Shown here: positions 10,116-22,075 of the stretch, piece after piece
How the letters are laid out: each line of letters opens with the position of its first letter
How positions within the stretch are numbered: the first letter of the stretch is position 1
Origin: Casuarina equisetifolia
Taxonomy: Eukaryota > Streptophyta > Magnoliopsida > Fagales > Casuarinaceae
DNA: 64,000 nucleotides
Assembly (NCBI GenBank): GCA_028551475.1
Contig: CM052357.1
Span: forward strand, 30,463,745-30,527,744
Direction of reading: 5' to 3'
The notes under the pieces: model-generated
Seen by the model: the letters and a program-made list of their open reading frames with translations, nothing else
Database searches by the model: none
Told to the model about the DNA's origin: nothing
Position numbers and translations under genes: made by a program

Positions 10116-11175
10116 AAGTTGAAGTGATTTGCATTCATCTTAGAGTTAGATAGTTTCTAGTTCAATGTTTTAGTTTCATTTTTCATCAATTTAGTTTTTT
10201 TCTTTTTTCAAAATTATTTTCTCAACATTTTTTCCTTAGCTTTCATATCATTGTTTTTAGAATCAGTTAATCATTGTCTTATTTGTTTTTTTTTTTTTTA
10301 TTTTCTTTGCATATTCAAGAAAATTATGGAATACATTGTGCATGTTATTTAGCAAAGTTAACACATCATAGTTTATTATCTTTCCAACTTAAAAGATGCC
10401 ACCATGCAAAAAGAAAAAAAAAACTTTAAACATTAGCTTTGATCATTGTTAATGGAAAATTTCAACTTGGAAGTTTTGCTTGACATTAACTTGTAAGGAT
10501 TGTGAAGCACTACTTTTAGGCCAAAAATAATTGCTAATAGTGAAAGTACTATATTATTATCTTAAAACTCTCACACAAGTTATGCTAATTACTTAGGCTT
10601 GAGTATTGCAATTGGCTAAGAGGCTTACTTGGCACTAGGTCTACATAGAGCTCCTTTATTACTTACTATTGATAGTATATAGCCCCACACTAAGTGGTGG
10701 GAGACATGAAATAATACACCTGATTACACACTAAATGTCAAGGGTTAGACAGTTAGTCCCATTTGAGTATAAGAAAAATAATAAGTTAGATAAAGCCAAC
10801 AATCCTCCGTTTACCCCACAAACATTTGTTAGGACTTAAACTTGTTACCTCGCTTTGATACAAATTATAAGGATTGTCAAGTGCTACCGTTAGGCTAAAA
10901 GTAATTATTGATAACCAAGACATTATTTATTATCTTAACACTTTAACATAGGCCTTGCTAACTACTTGGGTTTATGTACTCGATTGGCCCACACTACCTT
11001 ATTCATACCAAGTCCACTTAGACCCCTTTTTGAAATTTACTTTGGATAGCTTAGAGCTCCACATTAAATGTTCAATGAGCATGAATGTATCATTTAACTA
11101 TGTACCAAGTGTTCTAGTTTGGGTGGTTAATCACATTTAAATATAAGGAAAATGTTAGACTAAATAAATCTAACA
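10115..11175. repeat. Noncoding repeat block, first copy
   Basis: Begins with cattcatcttagagttagat and a T-rich stretch, also seen at 17350-17560, 50160-50330, 53215-53370 and 58030-58180. It is followed by two similar 0.3-0.4 kb segments (from about 10490 and 10860) sharing ttaggc..aaaagtaattattga and cacacaag..gctaa. The whole block recurs at 17330-18450. No gene. Confidence 0.6.
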
Positions 11176-11179
11176 CAAC

Positions 11180-11645
11180 TAATACTTGGAAAAGTTTTTA
11201 AGATGATTATATCATCTAACCCATCTTGTAACTTAGGTTCCCATGGAATTGATGACCACAAAAGAGACTATGGGTTGCCAATGTTACATTTAGAGGCTAT
11301 GTTTTAAAGAAGCCTGACTTTCTAAGACTTTTAGTTTGTTTGTGAGAATCTTAGACAAGCTTCTTATGTTTTGCTTTTGTTTCAAAAAATGGGATTGTGG
11401 ACAAGAGGTTCTTGACATATAGGTGGATTGGATAAGGCTTTCTCATCACAAAACTAGGGGACAATGAATATAATTACCAAAAAGATGTTGATAAAATCTA
11501 TGAATAGTTTGTAAGAAGGGTTGCATTAAGCCTATAAATGAAACAAGTAGGCATAACATGAAAAGTTATAAGATACATCCTCTTGTCTGTTTAGCAACAA
11601 TTGTGCTTGCTCAAGAATTTAGGTTCTTTGATTTAAAGGCAACAC
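11180..11645 (+). pseudogene. NLR winged-helix fragment, degenerate
   Basis: Plus-strand relic of the segment that is clearer at 50702-50992. The stretch from about 11290 shows ..LLLFQKMGLWTRGS-like sequence split over frames, then GGL..AFSSQN, YNYQKDVDKIYE, and RHNMKSYKIHPLVCLATIVL, ending in AREFRFFD-like coding. Stops and frameshifts are numerous. The winged helix follows NB-ARC in plant NLR immune receptors; neither the P-loop part nor a start is present here. Confidence 0.65.
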
Positions 11646-11739
11646 CTTAAAAAAGTTAAACTCTTAATTTTTGCCAGCATTGTTGTGTAAATAAATGGCA
11701 CGAGCACAAAATATGTTTTGTTTGAAAAAATTTGGAAAC

Positions 11740-12006
11740 TAACATATTTGGATATATTTGAGTGTAAGCTTTGTAATTATAAAAACTATTAGAAGACTAA
11801 AAAACTTCATAAGTTTTGTAGTTTTTAATCCTTCTAAGAATTCAATCTTCCTAAACTCAACATATTACTAGTCCAAAAGGTAAACTCCACCAATGTACAA
11901 TCTTGCACAAGCCTTGGTACTAACTTAGGATTATGTTTTTGACATTTTTAGCATTTGTATTTATTTTAGCCTATGTTGGGAAAGATTGTGAAACTAAGAA
12001 CAAAAA
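11740..12006 (-). repeat. LRR unit interrupted by the LTR-gag inversion
   Basis: The partial unit (taagctttgtaattataaaa to gggaaagattgtg..aagaac) stops at 12006. The expected continuation (cagtaaaaagata..aataatctt) resumes at 15903, so 12007-15898 sits at one point of this unit. Confidence 0.7.
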
Positions 12007-13226
12007 TGATAATTCTATTTTTATAGAGTTATTTTAACTATTTTTAGACAATAAATAATACAATGCTTATGAGAAAATATTTGAATTCTTCTTTATTTAC
12101 TTGAATTTGTCTTGTTTTTGTAGAATAAGGAGGTATGAAGAAAAAGATAAGCATGGAGAACCTGATGTTTATTATATGGCAAAATCTGGTCAAAATATCA
12201 AGATCAAGAAAATCAAGATGGTTTTGGACTTTAGATTTTCCATTGTTATTAGGTTTTCTAAATTAATTAGAAAACCTAGTCATATTAGGAATTCAAAGCC
12301 TAATTATTATAAGAGTTCAAGACCCAATTGTCTTTGGTCTCCAAAACCCACTTTTATTAAAATAAAAAATAGGTCAAAACCTAAATCATATTTAAGAGAA
12401 GAGAAGAGGCAAAAAAAGAGGAGGAAATTGAGCACAACTTAAGGTTTTCTTGAAGAGAAGACAAAAAGGGTGACAGACTTCTTATTCTTGGATTTAAGAT
12501 GCCTTATTTAATTCTTATTATTGTTTCTCCTCATTAATTCTTTATGTTATAGTTTATTTTTGTTAGAGTTACAATGTAACCTAATTATGATGGTATGACC
12601 TTATGATTATTATGTTTTGTAAGATATTTTGTTTATGTGAAGTTACATATTACTGTATTTAAGGTTTTTAAGTGATTAGCTATCACTTAAATGATCTGAT
12701 TTGCATGTTTGAAACCGACAGGAGATGATATGTAATTGCTTTTTGTAATATGTAATCATAAATTAAATATGGATAAACATATACCATATTGTTTATGTGG
12801 CTTTCAGTGTACACTGGGAATGTTCATAGATCTTAATGCATTTGGTTTATTTCAATTCATGTATAGAGATATAGTAAATTAATAAACTAAATAGATTCAC
12901 TATATCTAGACATAGGATAGTGAATAAATTAGGAGATTCCGCCATCATATAGATACTATCCTTCCTACAAGTATACATAATTTATATTAGTACCTTATAG
13001 TTATGGTGAAATCGGATACTCTAACATGTGTTGCGTGTTTAGTTTTATTAAATTTAGTTGATTAGTTTATTTTCTATCAATTTGGATTTCTTAGATAAAT
13101 TCTAGGAGTCGTTCACCGTTAGTAATTAGTTGGCTTAGTAATCACCAATCTCTGTGGGGACGATATCTTTCTTATCATTATATTACTTGTTCGATATGTT
13201 CACTTCCATTTAAATTGCACCGAACA
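12007..13226 (+). repeat. LTR, left arm
   Basis: Starts TGATAATTC with a short hairpin (ctatttttatag) and ends CGAACA before the primer site. It matches the right arm in inverted orientation and the solo LTR at 32191-33979. Confidence 0.8.
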
Positions 13227-13525
13227 AGTTTCTAGAGCCATTGCTAGGAATTGGTTGTTTTACTGTTGATTAATATTAATACCGAATGATTTCTAGGTTT
13301 AATCTAGCTTTTATTTTCTTTTGAAAAAAAATTATTTTTTTAATTCTTGAAAAAAGTCATTTTTTTAGTTGTTGAAACAAAAAAATTAATTTTTTTGTTG
13401 TTGAAAAAGGAAAAAAGAAAAAAAAATTATTTTTTTGTTTTTTATTTTATTTTATTTTTTCTAAAAAAAAAAGAAAAAAAAAAGTCTTTCTTAAGTTCCT
13501 ATTGTAGAAAGATTAAGCATCAAAG

Positions 13526-13778
13526 ATGAAGAGATATGATGGTACATGTAGACTTGTAAAAAACTATGTTGCACTAATATTTTAGAGTGTCATATCAAGC
13601 TTTCAAAGGCTTGTAAATCAGGCAAACCACTTTGAGATCAAGCCAGTTCTCATCCATATGCTTCAAAACTCCATGCAATTTAATAGGCTACCAAACAAGG
13701 ATCCAAATGCTCACATTGAAGCTTTCCTTGAATTTTGTAATATGATTAGATATGATGGAGTCGCAAATGATGCTATCA
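13526..13778 (+). pseudogene. Ty3/gypsy gag N-terminus, left arm, truncated
   Basis: ATG at 13526 opens MKRYDGTCRLVKNYVAL and then hits a TAG. It continues with HFEIKPVLIHMLQNSM and DPNAHIEAFLEFCNMIRYDG, the conserved start of plant gypsy gag, and breaks off after ANDAI at 13778. The region between primer site and gag (13320-13490) is extremely A/T rich. The element is non-functional. Confidence 0.8.
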
Positions 13779-13832
13779 GCTGAATTTGTAAGGTTTGTAA
13801 TTCTAGAAATTATTTTTTTTCTAGAAAACGAA
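13779..13832 (-). other. LRR-array filler at the centre of the inversion
   Basis: gaatttgtaaggtttgtaat followed by tctagaaat matches the LRR units (for example 16284-16310), not the retroelement. It separates the two truncated gag fragments. Confidence 0.6.
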
Positions 13833-14379
13833 GATTTGTACTACACCCATCATAGAAAGTTTGTACCTGTAACCATATGGGTAGTCCATGATGTGGACAT
13901 CTCTTCAAAAGTTTCTTGAATCTTTCCCAAGCTTCGTACAATGATTCATTATCCATTTGCACAAAAGTGAAAATATTGTTCCGCATTTTTGTAGATTTCA
14001 CAAAAGAAAAGAATTTACCAAGAAATTTTTTAGACAAATTATCCTATGTAGTAATTGATCCTGTAGGAATAGAAGAAAGCCATTTTTTAGCATTATCTCT
14101 AAGAGAAAATGAAAATAGCTTTAACTTGATAGCATCATTTGCGACTCCATCATATCTAATCATATTACAAAATTCAAGGAAGGCTTCAGTGTGAGCATTT
14201 GGATCCTCGTTTGGTAGTCCACTAAATTACATAGAGTTTTAAAGCATATGGATGAGAATTGGCTTGATCTCAAAGTGGTTTGGTTGATTTGCAGGCCTTT
14301 GGAAGCTTGATGTGGCACTCCAAAATATTGGTGCAACATAGTCTTTTACAAATCTACATGTACCATCATATCTCTTCAT
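13833..14379 (-). pseudogene. Ty3/gypsy gag, right arm, degenerate
   Basis: From the ATG at 14379 the frame gives MKRYDGTCRFVKDYVAPIF, then stops at TAA after ILIHML. It reopens with LPNEDPNAH, SFSLRDNAKKWL and SIPTGSITT, then after another stop SLYEAWERFKKLLKRCPHHG and LPIWLQVQTFYDG, the hallmark C-terminal motif of gypsy gag. It is truncated at 13833. At least three in-frame stops are present. Gag would package the element RNA; this copy cannot. Confidence 0.85.
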
Positions 14380-14685
14380 CTTTGATGCTTAATCTTTTTA
14401 CAATAGCAGCTTAACAAAGACTTTTTTTTTCTTTTTTTATTAGAAAAAATAAAATAAAATAATTTTTTTTTCTTTTTTCCTTTTTTAACAACAAAAAAAA
14501 CCTTTTTTCAAGAATTAAAAGAAAGGATTTTTTTTCAATAATTAAAAAAATGATTTTTTTTTCAAGAATTAAAAAAATGAATTTTTTTCAAAAGAAAATA
14601 AAAGCTAGATTAAACCTAGAAATCATTCGGTATTAATATTAATCAGCAGTAAAACAACTAATATCCAGCAATGGTGCCAAAAACT

Positions 14686-15898
14686 TGTTCGGTGCAATTT
14701 AGATGCAAGTGAACATGTTGAACAAGTAATATAATGATAAGAAAGATATCGTCCCACAGAGATTGGTGATTACTAAGCCAACTAATTACTAATGGTAAAC
14801 GACTTTTAGAATTTATCTAACAAATCTAAATTAATAGAGAATAAATTAATCAACTAAATTTAATAAAAATAAACACGCAATACATGTTAGAGTGTCCAAT
14901 TTCACCATAACTATGAGGTACTAATGTAGATTATGTATGCTTGTAAGAAGGATAGAATCTATATGATGGCAGAATCTCCTAATTTATTCACTATCCTATG
15001 TCTAGGTATAGTGAACCTATTTAGTTAATTAATTTATTATATCTCTATATGTGAATTGAAATAAACTAAATGCATTAGGATCTATGAACATTCTCAGTTT
15101 ACACTGAAAGCCACATAAACAATATGGTCTATCCATATTTAATTTATGATTACATATTACAAGAAGCAATTGCATATCATCTCCTGTTGGTTACAAATAT
15201 GCAAATAAGATCATATAAGTGATAACTAATCACTTAAAAGCCTTAAACACAATAATATGCAACTTCACATAAACAAAATATCTTGCAAAACATAATAATC
15301 ATAAGATCATACCATCATAATTAGGTTACATCGTAACTCTAATAAAAGTAAACTATAACATAAAGAATTAATTAGGAGAAATAATAATAGGAATTAAAGA
15401 AGGCATCTTAAATTCAAGAATAAGAAATCTGTTACCTTTTTTGTCTTCTATTTAAGAAAACCTTGAGTTGTGCTCAATTTTCTCCTCCTCCTCTTTTGCC
15501 TTTTCTCTTCTCTTAAATAGGGTTTAGGTTTCAACCTATCTCTTATTCTAGTAGAAGTGTATTTTGGAGACCACACACAATTGGGTCTTGAACTCTTATA
15601 ATAATTAGGCTTTGAACTCCTAATATAACTAGGTTTAATTATTTAGAAAACCTAATAACAATAGAAAATCTAAAGTCCAAGTTCATCTTGATTTTCTCGA
15701 TCTTGATATTTTGACTATATTTTGTCATATAATAAACATCAGGTTCTCCATGCTTATTCTTTTTCTTCATGCCTCCTTATACTACAAAAACAAGACAAAT
15801 TCAAGGAAATAAAGAGGAATTTAAATATTTTCTCATAAGCATTGTATTATTTATTACCTAAAAATAGTTAAAATAACTCTATAAAAATAGAGTTATCA
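14686..15898 (-). repeat. LTR, right arm
   Basis: Inverted copy of 12007-13226. On the minus strand it starts TGATAACTC at 15898 and ends CGAACA at 14686, next to a primer-site-like sequence at 14683-14662. Confidence 0.8.
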
Positions 15899-17330
15899 AA
15901 AACAGTAAAAAGATAAGAAATAATCTTGCAAAAAGTCTCCATGTTGAAAGATAAAAAATATTTCATTTGTTCTCCTTGTACAATGTCCAAATTTGTACTT
16001 ATGGGGAATTTTTACTAGATACATTGATGCTTAATTTGCTCAACTTTAGTGATTTTGATAAATTACAAGTGTATAAGATTTCATCATTGATTTGGTTCTA
16101 ATTAAAACCCTTTGAAGACTTGAAGTTCTAAGAAGGAAGCAATCTCCTTTGGAATGTAACCTAGTAAATAATAATTAGATAGATCTAATTGTGTGAAATT
16201 CTTAAGTGCACCTATCTCATCTGAAAGTTTTAATAGATCATAACACACTCTAAGATTTAGTATCCTTAAATTCAAGAGCTTACACAATGAATTTGTAAGG
16301 TTTGTAATTTTATAAATTGTGAACCTTTCCAAGAATTTGGTCATCCTAAGCTTTACATATTAATTACTAGTCCAAAAGGTAAATTCCATCAATGTAGAGT
16401 CTTGCATAAACCTCCATATTAGCTTAGTATTATGTATTCAACATTTTCTAGCATTTGTATTTCTTTTAGCCTATGTGAGGAGAGACCACATGAATAAAAG
16501 CTAAATAGTAAAAATATACCTAAAATTCTTATCAAAAGTCTTTGTACAAAAAAAAAATCTATCTATTTTTGTACAAAAACAAAAAAGTCCAAATTTGTAC
16601 TTATGGGGAATTCCTTACTAGATATGTAGATGCTCAATTTGCTTAGCTTCAGCAATTTTGATAAATCACTAAAAGTACGCCATTGATTTAGGTTTGATTA
16701 AAAATCTTTTAAAGACTTGAAGTTTTGAGGGAAGTAATCTCCTTTGGAATATAACATAACTAATAACACTTATACATTTCCAAATGTGTGAAATTCTTAA
16801 GTGGACCTGTCTCATCTTGAAGTTTCAATAGATCATGAAATGCTGAGATTCATTATCCTTAAATTTAAATGCTTACTTAATGAATTAGTAAGGTTTGTAG
16901 TTCCAAAAATTGTTGGTAGACTGAAAAACCTCGTAAGTTTCATACTTTCCAATCTTTCAAGAATTTGACCTTCCTAAATTCAACATTTTAGTTACTAGTC
17001 AAAAAGGTAAACTCCACCAATGTAGAGTCATGCATAAACCTTGATACTTGCTTAGTATTATGTGTTCAACATTTTCTAATGTTTGTATTTTGTGTAGCCT
17101 ATATTGAGAAAAATCTTGTAAATAAAAATAAAATAATAGAAAGATTTTATATATTCCATTTGCACCATTTTTACAATGTTTAAATTTGTACTTATGTAGA
17201 ATTCCTTCTTGGATATATAGATACTTAATTTTGTCAACTTCAGTAATGGTGATAAATCACCAAGAGTACCAGATTTTACCATTGATTTGGGTCTAATTAA
17301 AAATTCTTTAAACACTTAAAGTGCAAAGAA
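15899..17330 (-). repeat. LRR fragments, about 2.5 units
   Basis: Units with anchors near 15985, 16585 and 17175. The clearest stretch (16344-16102, minus) encodes NSLCKLLNLRILNLRVC, then DEIGALKNFTQLDLSNYYLL and YIPKEIASFLELQVFKGF, a good set of NLR leucine-rich repeats. No complete gene; frames are broken at unit ends. Confidence 0.75.
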
Positions 17331-18450
17331 TGTAACATATTCAATTACACTTAAGTTAAAGTGATTTACATTCATCTTAGAATTAGATAGTTTGTTGTTC
17401 AATGTTTCAGTTTTATTTTTCATCAAATTAGTTTTTGCTTCCTTTTTTGAAAATTTTCTCTTAACATTTCTATCTTAGTTTCCATATCATTGTTTTTAGA
17501 AATAAATAAATCATTACATCTTCTTTGTTTCTTTTTTTTTTCTTTCATATTCTTTGCATATTCAAGCAAATTATGATATAAATTTTGCATGTTATTTAGC
17601 AAAGCTAATACATTGGAGTTTACTATCTAACTTAACATATTCACTTGTGTAACAAGTAAATCTAAACATTGGCTTTGATCATTGTTAGTGGCAAATCTTA
17701 ACTTGAAAGTTTTGCTTGACATTAATTTGTAATGATCATTAGCCTTTACCTTTAGGCCAAAAGGAGTTGTTGATAACGAAGGCATTATCATGTTCTTTTA
17801 AAACTCCTACAAAAGGTATGCCAATCACTTAGACTTGAGTGTTCAGGTTAGTTGATTAGGTTTCTTTTACATCATGTTTACTTAAAACCCTTACATAGCT
17901 TAGTTTTGTCAGCGTAAAGCCTAACTAAGTCATGAAAGGGTACAAACTGTTGCACCTAACTATTTGTTAGGTGTCACGAGTTGGACGATTAGTCCCATTT
18001 GAGTATAGAAAAAATGGTCAGCTAAATAAACACAACAATCCTCCCCTTCTCCTCCTTTTAACATTTGCTAGGACTTGAACCTATAACCTTACTCTAATAC
18101 AAATTGTAAGGATCATTGGGCATTATAATTAGGACAAAAGTAATTATTAATAGCTAAGGTATTACTATATTATCTTAACACTTTCACACAAGCCTTACTA
18201 ACCATTTATGCTCGGGTACTTAGCAGGCACATGGGCTCTCTTTTATACCAAGTCCACTCGAGCACTCCTTTGTAGCTTCCTCTTGATAGCTTAGAGCCCC
18301 ACATTAATTAGTGAGCGGGCATAAAGTGTTGCATTTAGTTAAATGCTAGGTGCACAAGTTGGGTGGTTAATCCCATTCAAGTACAACAAAAATGTTGAAC
18401 TAAATAAATCTAAAATAACTAATTTTCAAGAGTGATGACCAAAAAGCATA
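17330..18450. repeat. Noncoding repeat block, second copy
   Basis: Collinear with 10115-11175 (tttacattcatcttagaatt, the T-rich stretch, and the paired segments from about 17720 and 18100). With its neighbours it shows that a larger composite of LRR array, noncoding block and winged-helix relic was duplicated. Confidence 0.6.
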
Positions 18451-18454
18451 TGAA

Positions 18455-18720
18455 TTGCTAATGTTACATTTGGAGGCTTTGTTTTGGATAAACTTAGCTT
18501 TTTAAGACTTTCAATCAGTTTATGAGTCTTGAGCTAAAAAAAAAGTTATGTTTCTTGTATTTTGCTCTTGTTTTAAAATATGGGTTTATGGACAAGAGTT
18601 TCTTGGCATATTGGTAGTTTGGAGAAGGCTTTCTAAGCATAAAATTGAGTGACAATGAATATTGATAATTCTATTTGCAAAAGAAGTTAGGTTCTTTGAT
18701 TCAATCTTTACATACATTAT
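18455..18720 (+). pseudogene. NLR winged-helix fragment, strongly decayed
   Basis: Plus strand, homologous to 11290-11640 and 50690-50990: ttggaggctttgttttggat, then a frame-broken counterpart of KRFLKYWW (caagagtttcttggcatatt) and gaagttaggttctttgattc. The middle, YNYKKD to SYKINP, is deleted. Confidence 0.55.
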
Positions 18721-18829
18721 TTTGTAAATAAATGGCATGATCATAAAATAAGTTTTGTTCAAAGAAATTTGGAAATAGAATCATGCATACAAAAAACTTT
18801 ATAGAAAGTCTCCATACAAAAAGATAAAA

Positions 18830-21240
18830 AAATTCCTTTTACATCACTTTTGCAATGTCCAACTTTATACTTATGTGGGGATTTCCCTAGTGGATATGTA
18901 AATGCTTAATTTCATTTACCTTTGCAATGCTAAAAAATCACCATAAGTACAAGATTTTGTCAATGATTCAAGTTTGATTAAAACCTTTTTAAGACTTAAA
19001 GTTCTAAGAGGGAAGTAATCTTATTTGGAATGTAACATGGTTGATATCACTTAGATATATCCAAATATGTTAGATTCTTAGGTGTATATATCCCATCTAG
19101 AAATATAATTTTTGAAATTATAGATCATGATGTACTCTTAGATTCATGATCCTGAAATTTAAGAGCTTTACATATTAAAGTAGTAAGCTTTGTAATTTCA
19201 AAAATTGTTGGGACACTAAAAACCCTTATAAGTTTTGTACTTTTTAACTCTTCTAAGAATTTGATCCTCCTAAACTCAACATATTAGTTACTAGTCCAAA
19301 AGGTAAATTCCACCAACATTCAATCAAGGTACTAGTTTAGTATTATTTGTTTAACATTTTCTAGCATTTGTATTTCTTTTAGCTTATGTTGGGAAAGATT
19401 GTGCAAATAAGAAGAAAACAATAAAAAGATAAAAAATAATCTTATAAAAAGTCTTAATCCAAAAAGATAAAAAATATTTGATTTGCTCTTTTTGTATTGT
19501 GTCCAAATTTATACTTGTGGGGAATCCTTTTTGGATATATAGATGTTCAATTTACTCAGCTTTAGCAATGCTAATAAATCTCCAAAGTACAATATTTCAC
19601 CATTGATTTAAATTTGACTAAAACCCTTTAAAGACTTGAAGTTTTATGAGAAAAGTAGTCTCATTTGGTATGCAACATAGCAAATAATACTTAGATCGAT
19701 CCAAATATGTGAGATTCTTAAGTGCACCTATCTCATCTTAAAGTTTTAATAGATTATGACACATTTAAAGATTCATTATTGTTAAATTTAAAACCTCACA
19801 TAGTGAATTGGTAGGCTTTGCAATTTCAAAAATTGTTCGAAGACTAAAGAACCTTATAAGTTTCATACTTTTTAAACCTTCCAAGACTTTGGTCTTTTAA
19901 GCTCAACATATTAATTACTGGTACAAAAAGTAGACTTTGGTCTTTTGTGTAAACCTCAATACTAGCTTAGTAATATGTGCTTAGCATTTTCTAGTATTTG
20001 TATTTATTTTAACCTATCTCAAAAGAGATTGCACAAGTAAGAAAAAAATAACAAAAAGATCAAATAATCTTATAGAAAGTCTCGATATAGAAAGAAAAAA
20101 AATATCCCATTTGCTCCATTTGTATAGTGTCTAAATTTATACATGTGTGGAATTTCTTGTTGGATATGTAAATGCTTAATTTTATTAACTTTGCCATTGT
20201 TGATAAATCACTAAAAGTACAAGGTTTTTTCATTGATTCAGGTATGATTAAAAACCCTTTAAGGAGTTAAAGTTTTAAGGAAAGCAATGTAACACTATTG
20301 ATAACACCTTGACAGATCCAAACGTGTGATTAAGTGTGCCTATCTTATCTAGAAGTTTCAATAGATTATGACATGATCAAAGATTCACTATTCTTAAATT
20401 TAAAAGCTTACACAATGAGTTAGTAAGGTTTGTAATTATAGAAACTGCTAGAAGACTTAAAAACCTCATAAGTTTTGACCCTTGCATAAACCTTGGTACT
20501 AGCTTAGTATTATGTATTTAACAATTTCTAGCATTTGTATTTCATTTAGCCTATCCTAGAAGAGATTGTGCAAATAAGAATGAAATAGCAAAAAGATAAA
20601 AAATAATCTAGAAATTCTCCATACAAAAAGATAAAAAAATATTTCATATGCCCTATTTGTACAATGTCTAAATATGTACTTAAAGGGAATTTCTTTCTAG
20701 ATATGTAAATGCTCAGTTTTATCAACTTTAACAATGTTGATAAATCACTAAGAGTACAAGATCTCACCATTGACTTGGGTCTAATTAAAAACCCCTTTAA
20801 AGACTCAAAGTTTTGAGGGAAACAATCTCCTTTGAAATGTAATAGTTGATAACACTTAAATAGATCCAAACATGTAAGATTGCAAAGTGCACCTATCTTA
20901 TCTAGAAGTTTCAATATGTCATGAAATGCTTTGACATTCATTATCCTCAAATTTAGGAGTTCACATAGTGAATTGGTAAACTTTGTAATTTTAGAAACTC
21001 CTAATTGATTGAAAAACCTCATAAGTTTCATACTTTTCAACACTTCCAAGAATTTGATCTTCCTAAACTCAGCCCATTAGTTAGTATTCCAAAAGATAAT
21101 CTCCACCAATGCATAGTCTTGCATAAACCTTAGAATTGGCTTGATGTTATGTGTTTAACATTTTTTAGCAATTGTATTTCATTAAGCCTATGTAAGGAAA
21201 GGTTATGCAAATATGAACAAAATATGAGAGAAACTAAAAA
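18830..21240 (-). repeat. LRR fragments, about 4 units
   Basis: Anchors near 18858, 19500, 20127 and 20666, giving spacings of about 0.64, 0.63 and 0.54 kb. The best-preserved unit (21049-20660, minus) reads SLCELLNLRIMNVKAF, KIGALCNLTCLDLFKCYQLL, FLIRPKSMVRSCTLSDLSTL and LIKLSIYIS. These are NLR-type LRRs with no start, NB-ARC or splice context, so a fragment array rather than a gene. Confidence 0.75.
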
Positions 21241-21930
21241 TAATCTTACAATAAGTCTCCATAAAGAGAATATCGTCATGACTCCGCACAAAAAGCATTT
21301 TTGAATCTTGAAGATGGTAGATATCGGCTCATTTGGTTAAAATATCCAGCTTAAGTGTTATTGAATACATTTTTAAATTTTAAAGAATGATAGTTGAAGA
21401 TGAAATTACAATGAGATGAATTTGGAGAATGTAAATTGAGTGTTGCTCAATTACATATAAATTATTCAGCATTTATGTGTGCATGAAAGAAGAAAAAATG
21501 TTTTCAAATTAAGAGTCCTTATGTTATTATGACTGAGTTGGAAAAGGACAATCAAGATCAAACTTATTTAGTTAATCAATTGGAGGATGATAAGGGTAAA
21601 ATGATTAAGGAATAAGAAAAAAAATTAAGTAGTTGAACATCAACTTGAAATTGTTTTACCCCTTCAATTTTTTTTGACTTATCAAGAGTCCTCACAAGAC
21701 AACATGCTAAGTTATAAGCTAGGAAGGACTTAAAAGTGCAATATAAATGGATAGAAGAGAAAAAGCTTCTAGCTAGCTTGAGAAGAAGACAAAGAAGCAA
21801 AAAGAAACTTACTAAGGGAAAAAAGAAATGCTAATTTGGCTAAAAAGGATATACAAATTGAGAATGACCTTATTGAGAAGATTTATGTTATCCTAGGTCA
21901 CTTTGATGTGACAAATGGACATGTTCAAAC
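21240..21930 (+). other. Unassigned Lys-rich coding-like stretch
   Basis: Frames here are rich in Lys and Glu (for example RKDLKVQYKWIEEKKLL at about 21720) but broken by stops. It resembles decayed retroelement or coiled-coil sequence. I do not recognise the source. Confidence 0.3.
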
Positions 21931-21934
21931 CAAA

Positions 21935-22075
21935 AAGCTATTTTGCCATGTTTTCCTATCACTGTTCTGTACTCTTGACAATGGTTTTGAAGCTTTAGCA
22001 TCCCATATTTATAACATATTTATAACATTTCTATGAAGCAAATATATGAAACAGAAGCCGGAATATTCAACGCTA
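21935..22075 (-). pseudogene. Inhibitor upstream region with exon-1 relic (H)
   Basis: On the minus strand ATGGCAAAATAG at about 21961-21950 sits where exon 1 would start. It is preceded by atatttataaca TATA-like elements (22003-22030) and sequence like that upstream of copies E and I. The exon reads only two codons before a stop, and no Cys-rich exon follows. A promoter remnant of a lost copy. Confidence 0.5.

Larger units (their letters stand above)
12007..15898. mobile_element. Inverted pair of Ty3/gypsy LTR-PBS-gag fragments
   Basis: Two copies of the same LTR element face each other, LTR ends outward and gag inward. Left, plus strand: LTR 12007-13226, primer site about 13229-13252, gag 13526-13778. 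Right, minus strand: LTR 15898-14686, primer site about 14683-14662, gag 14379-13833. The outer ends both begin TGATAA on their own strand. Pol and the 3' LTRs are absent. The primer site (TGGCACCATTGCTGG on the right copy) resembles the tRNA-Asp-type site of plant Tat/Athila elements. The two arms are near-identical over about 1.75 kb and could fold as a long hairpin. They are separated by about 54 bases that look like LRR-array sequence. Confidence 0.85.

Noticed and set aside
13347..13529. Lys/Phe-rich 60-codon frame
   Set aside because: Produced by the A/T homopolymer leader between primer site and gag of the retroelement.
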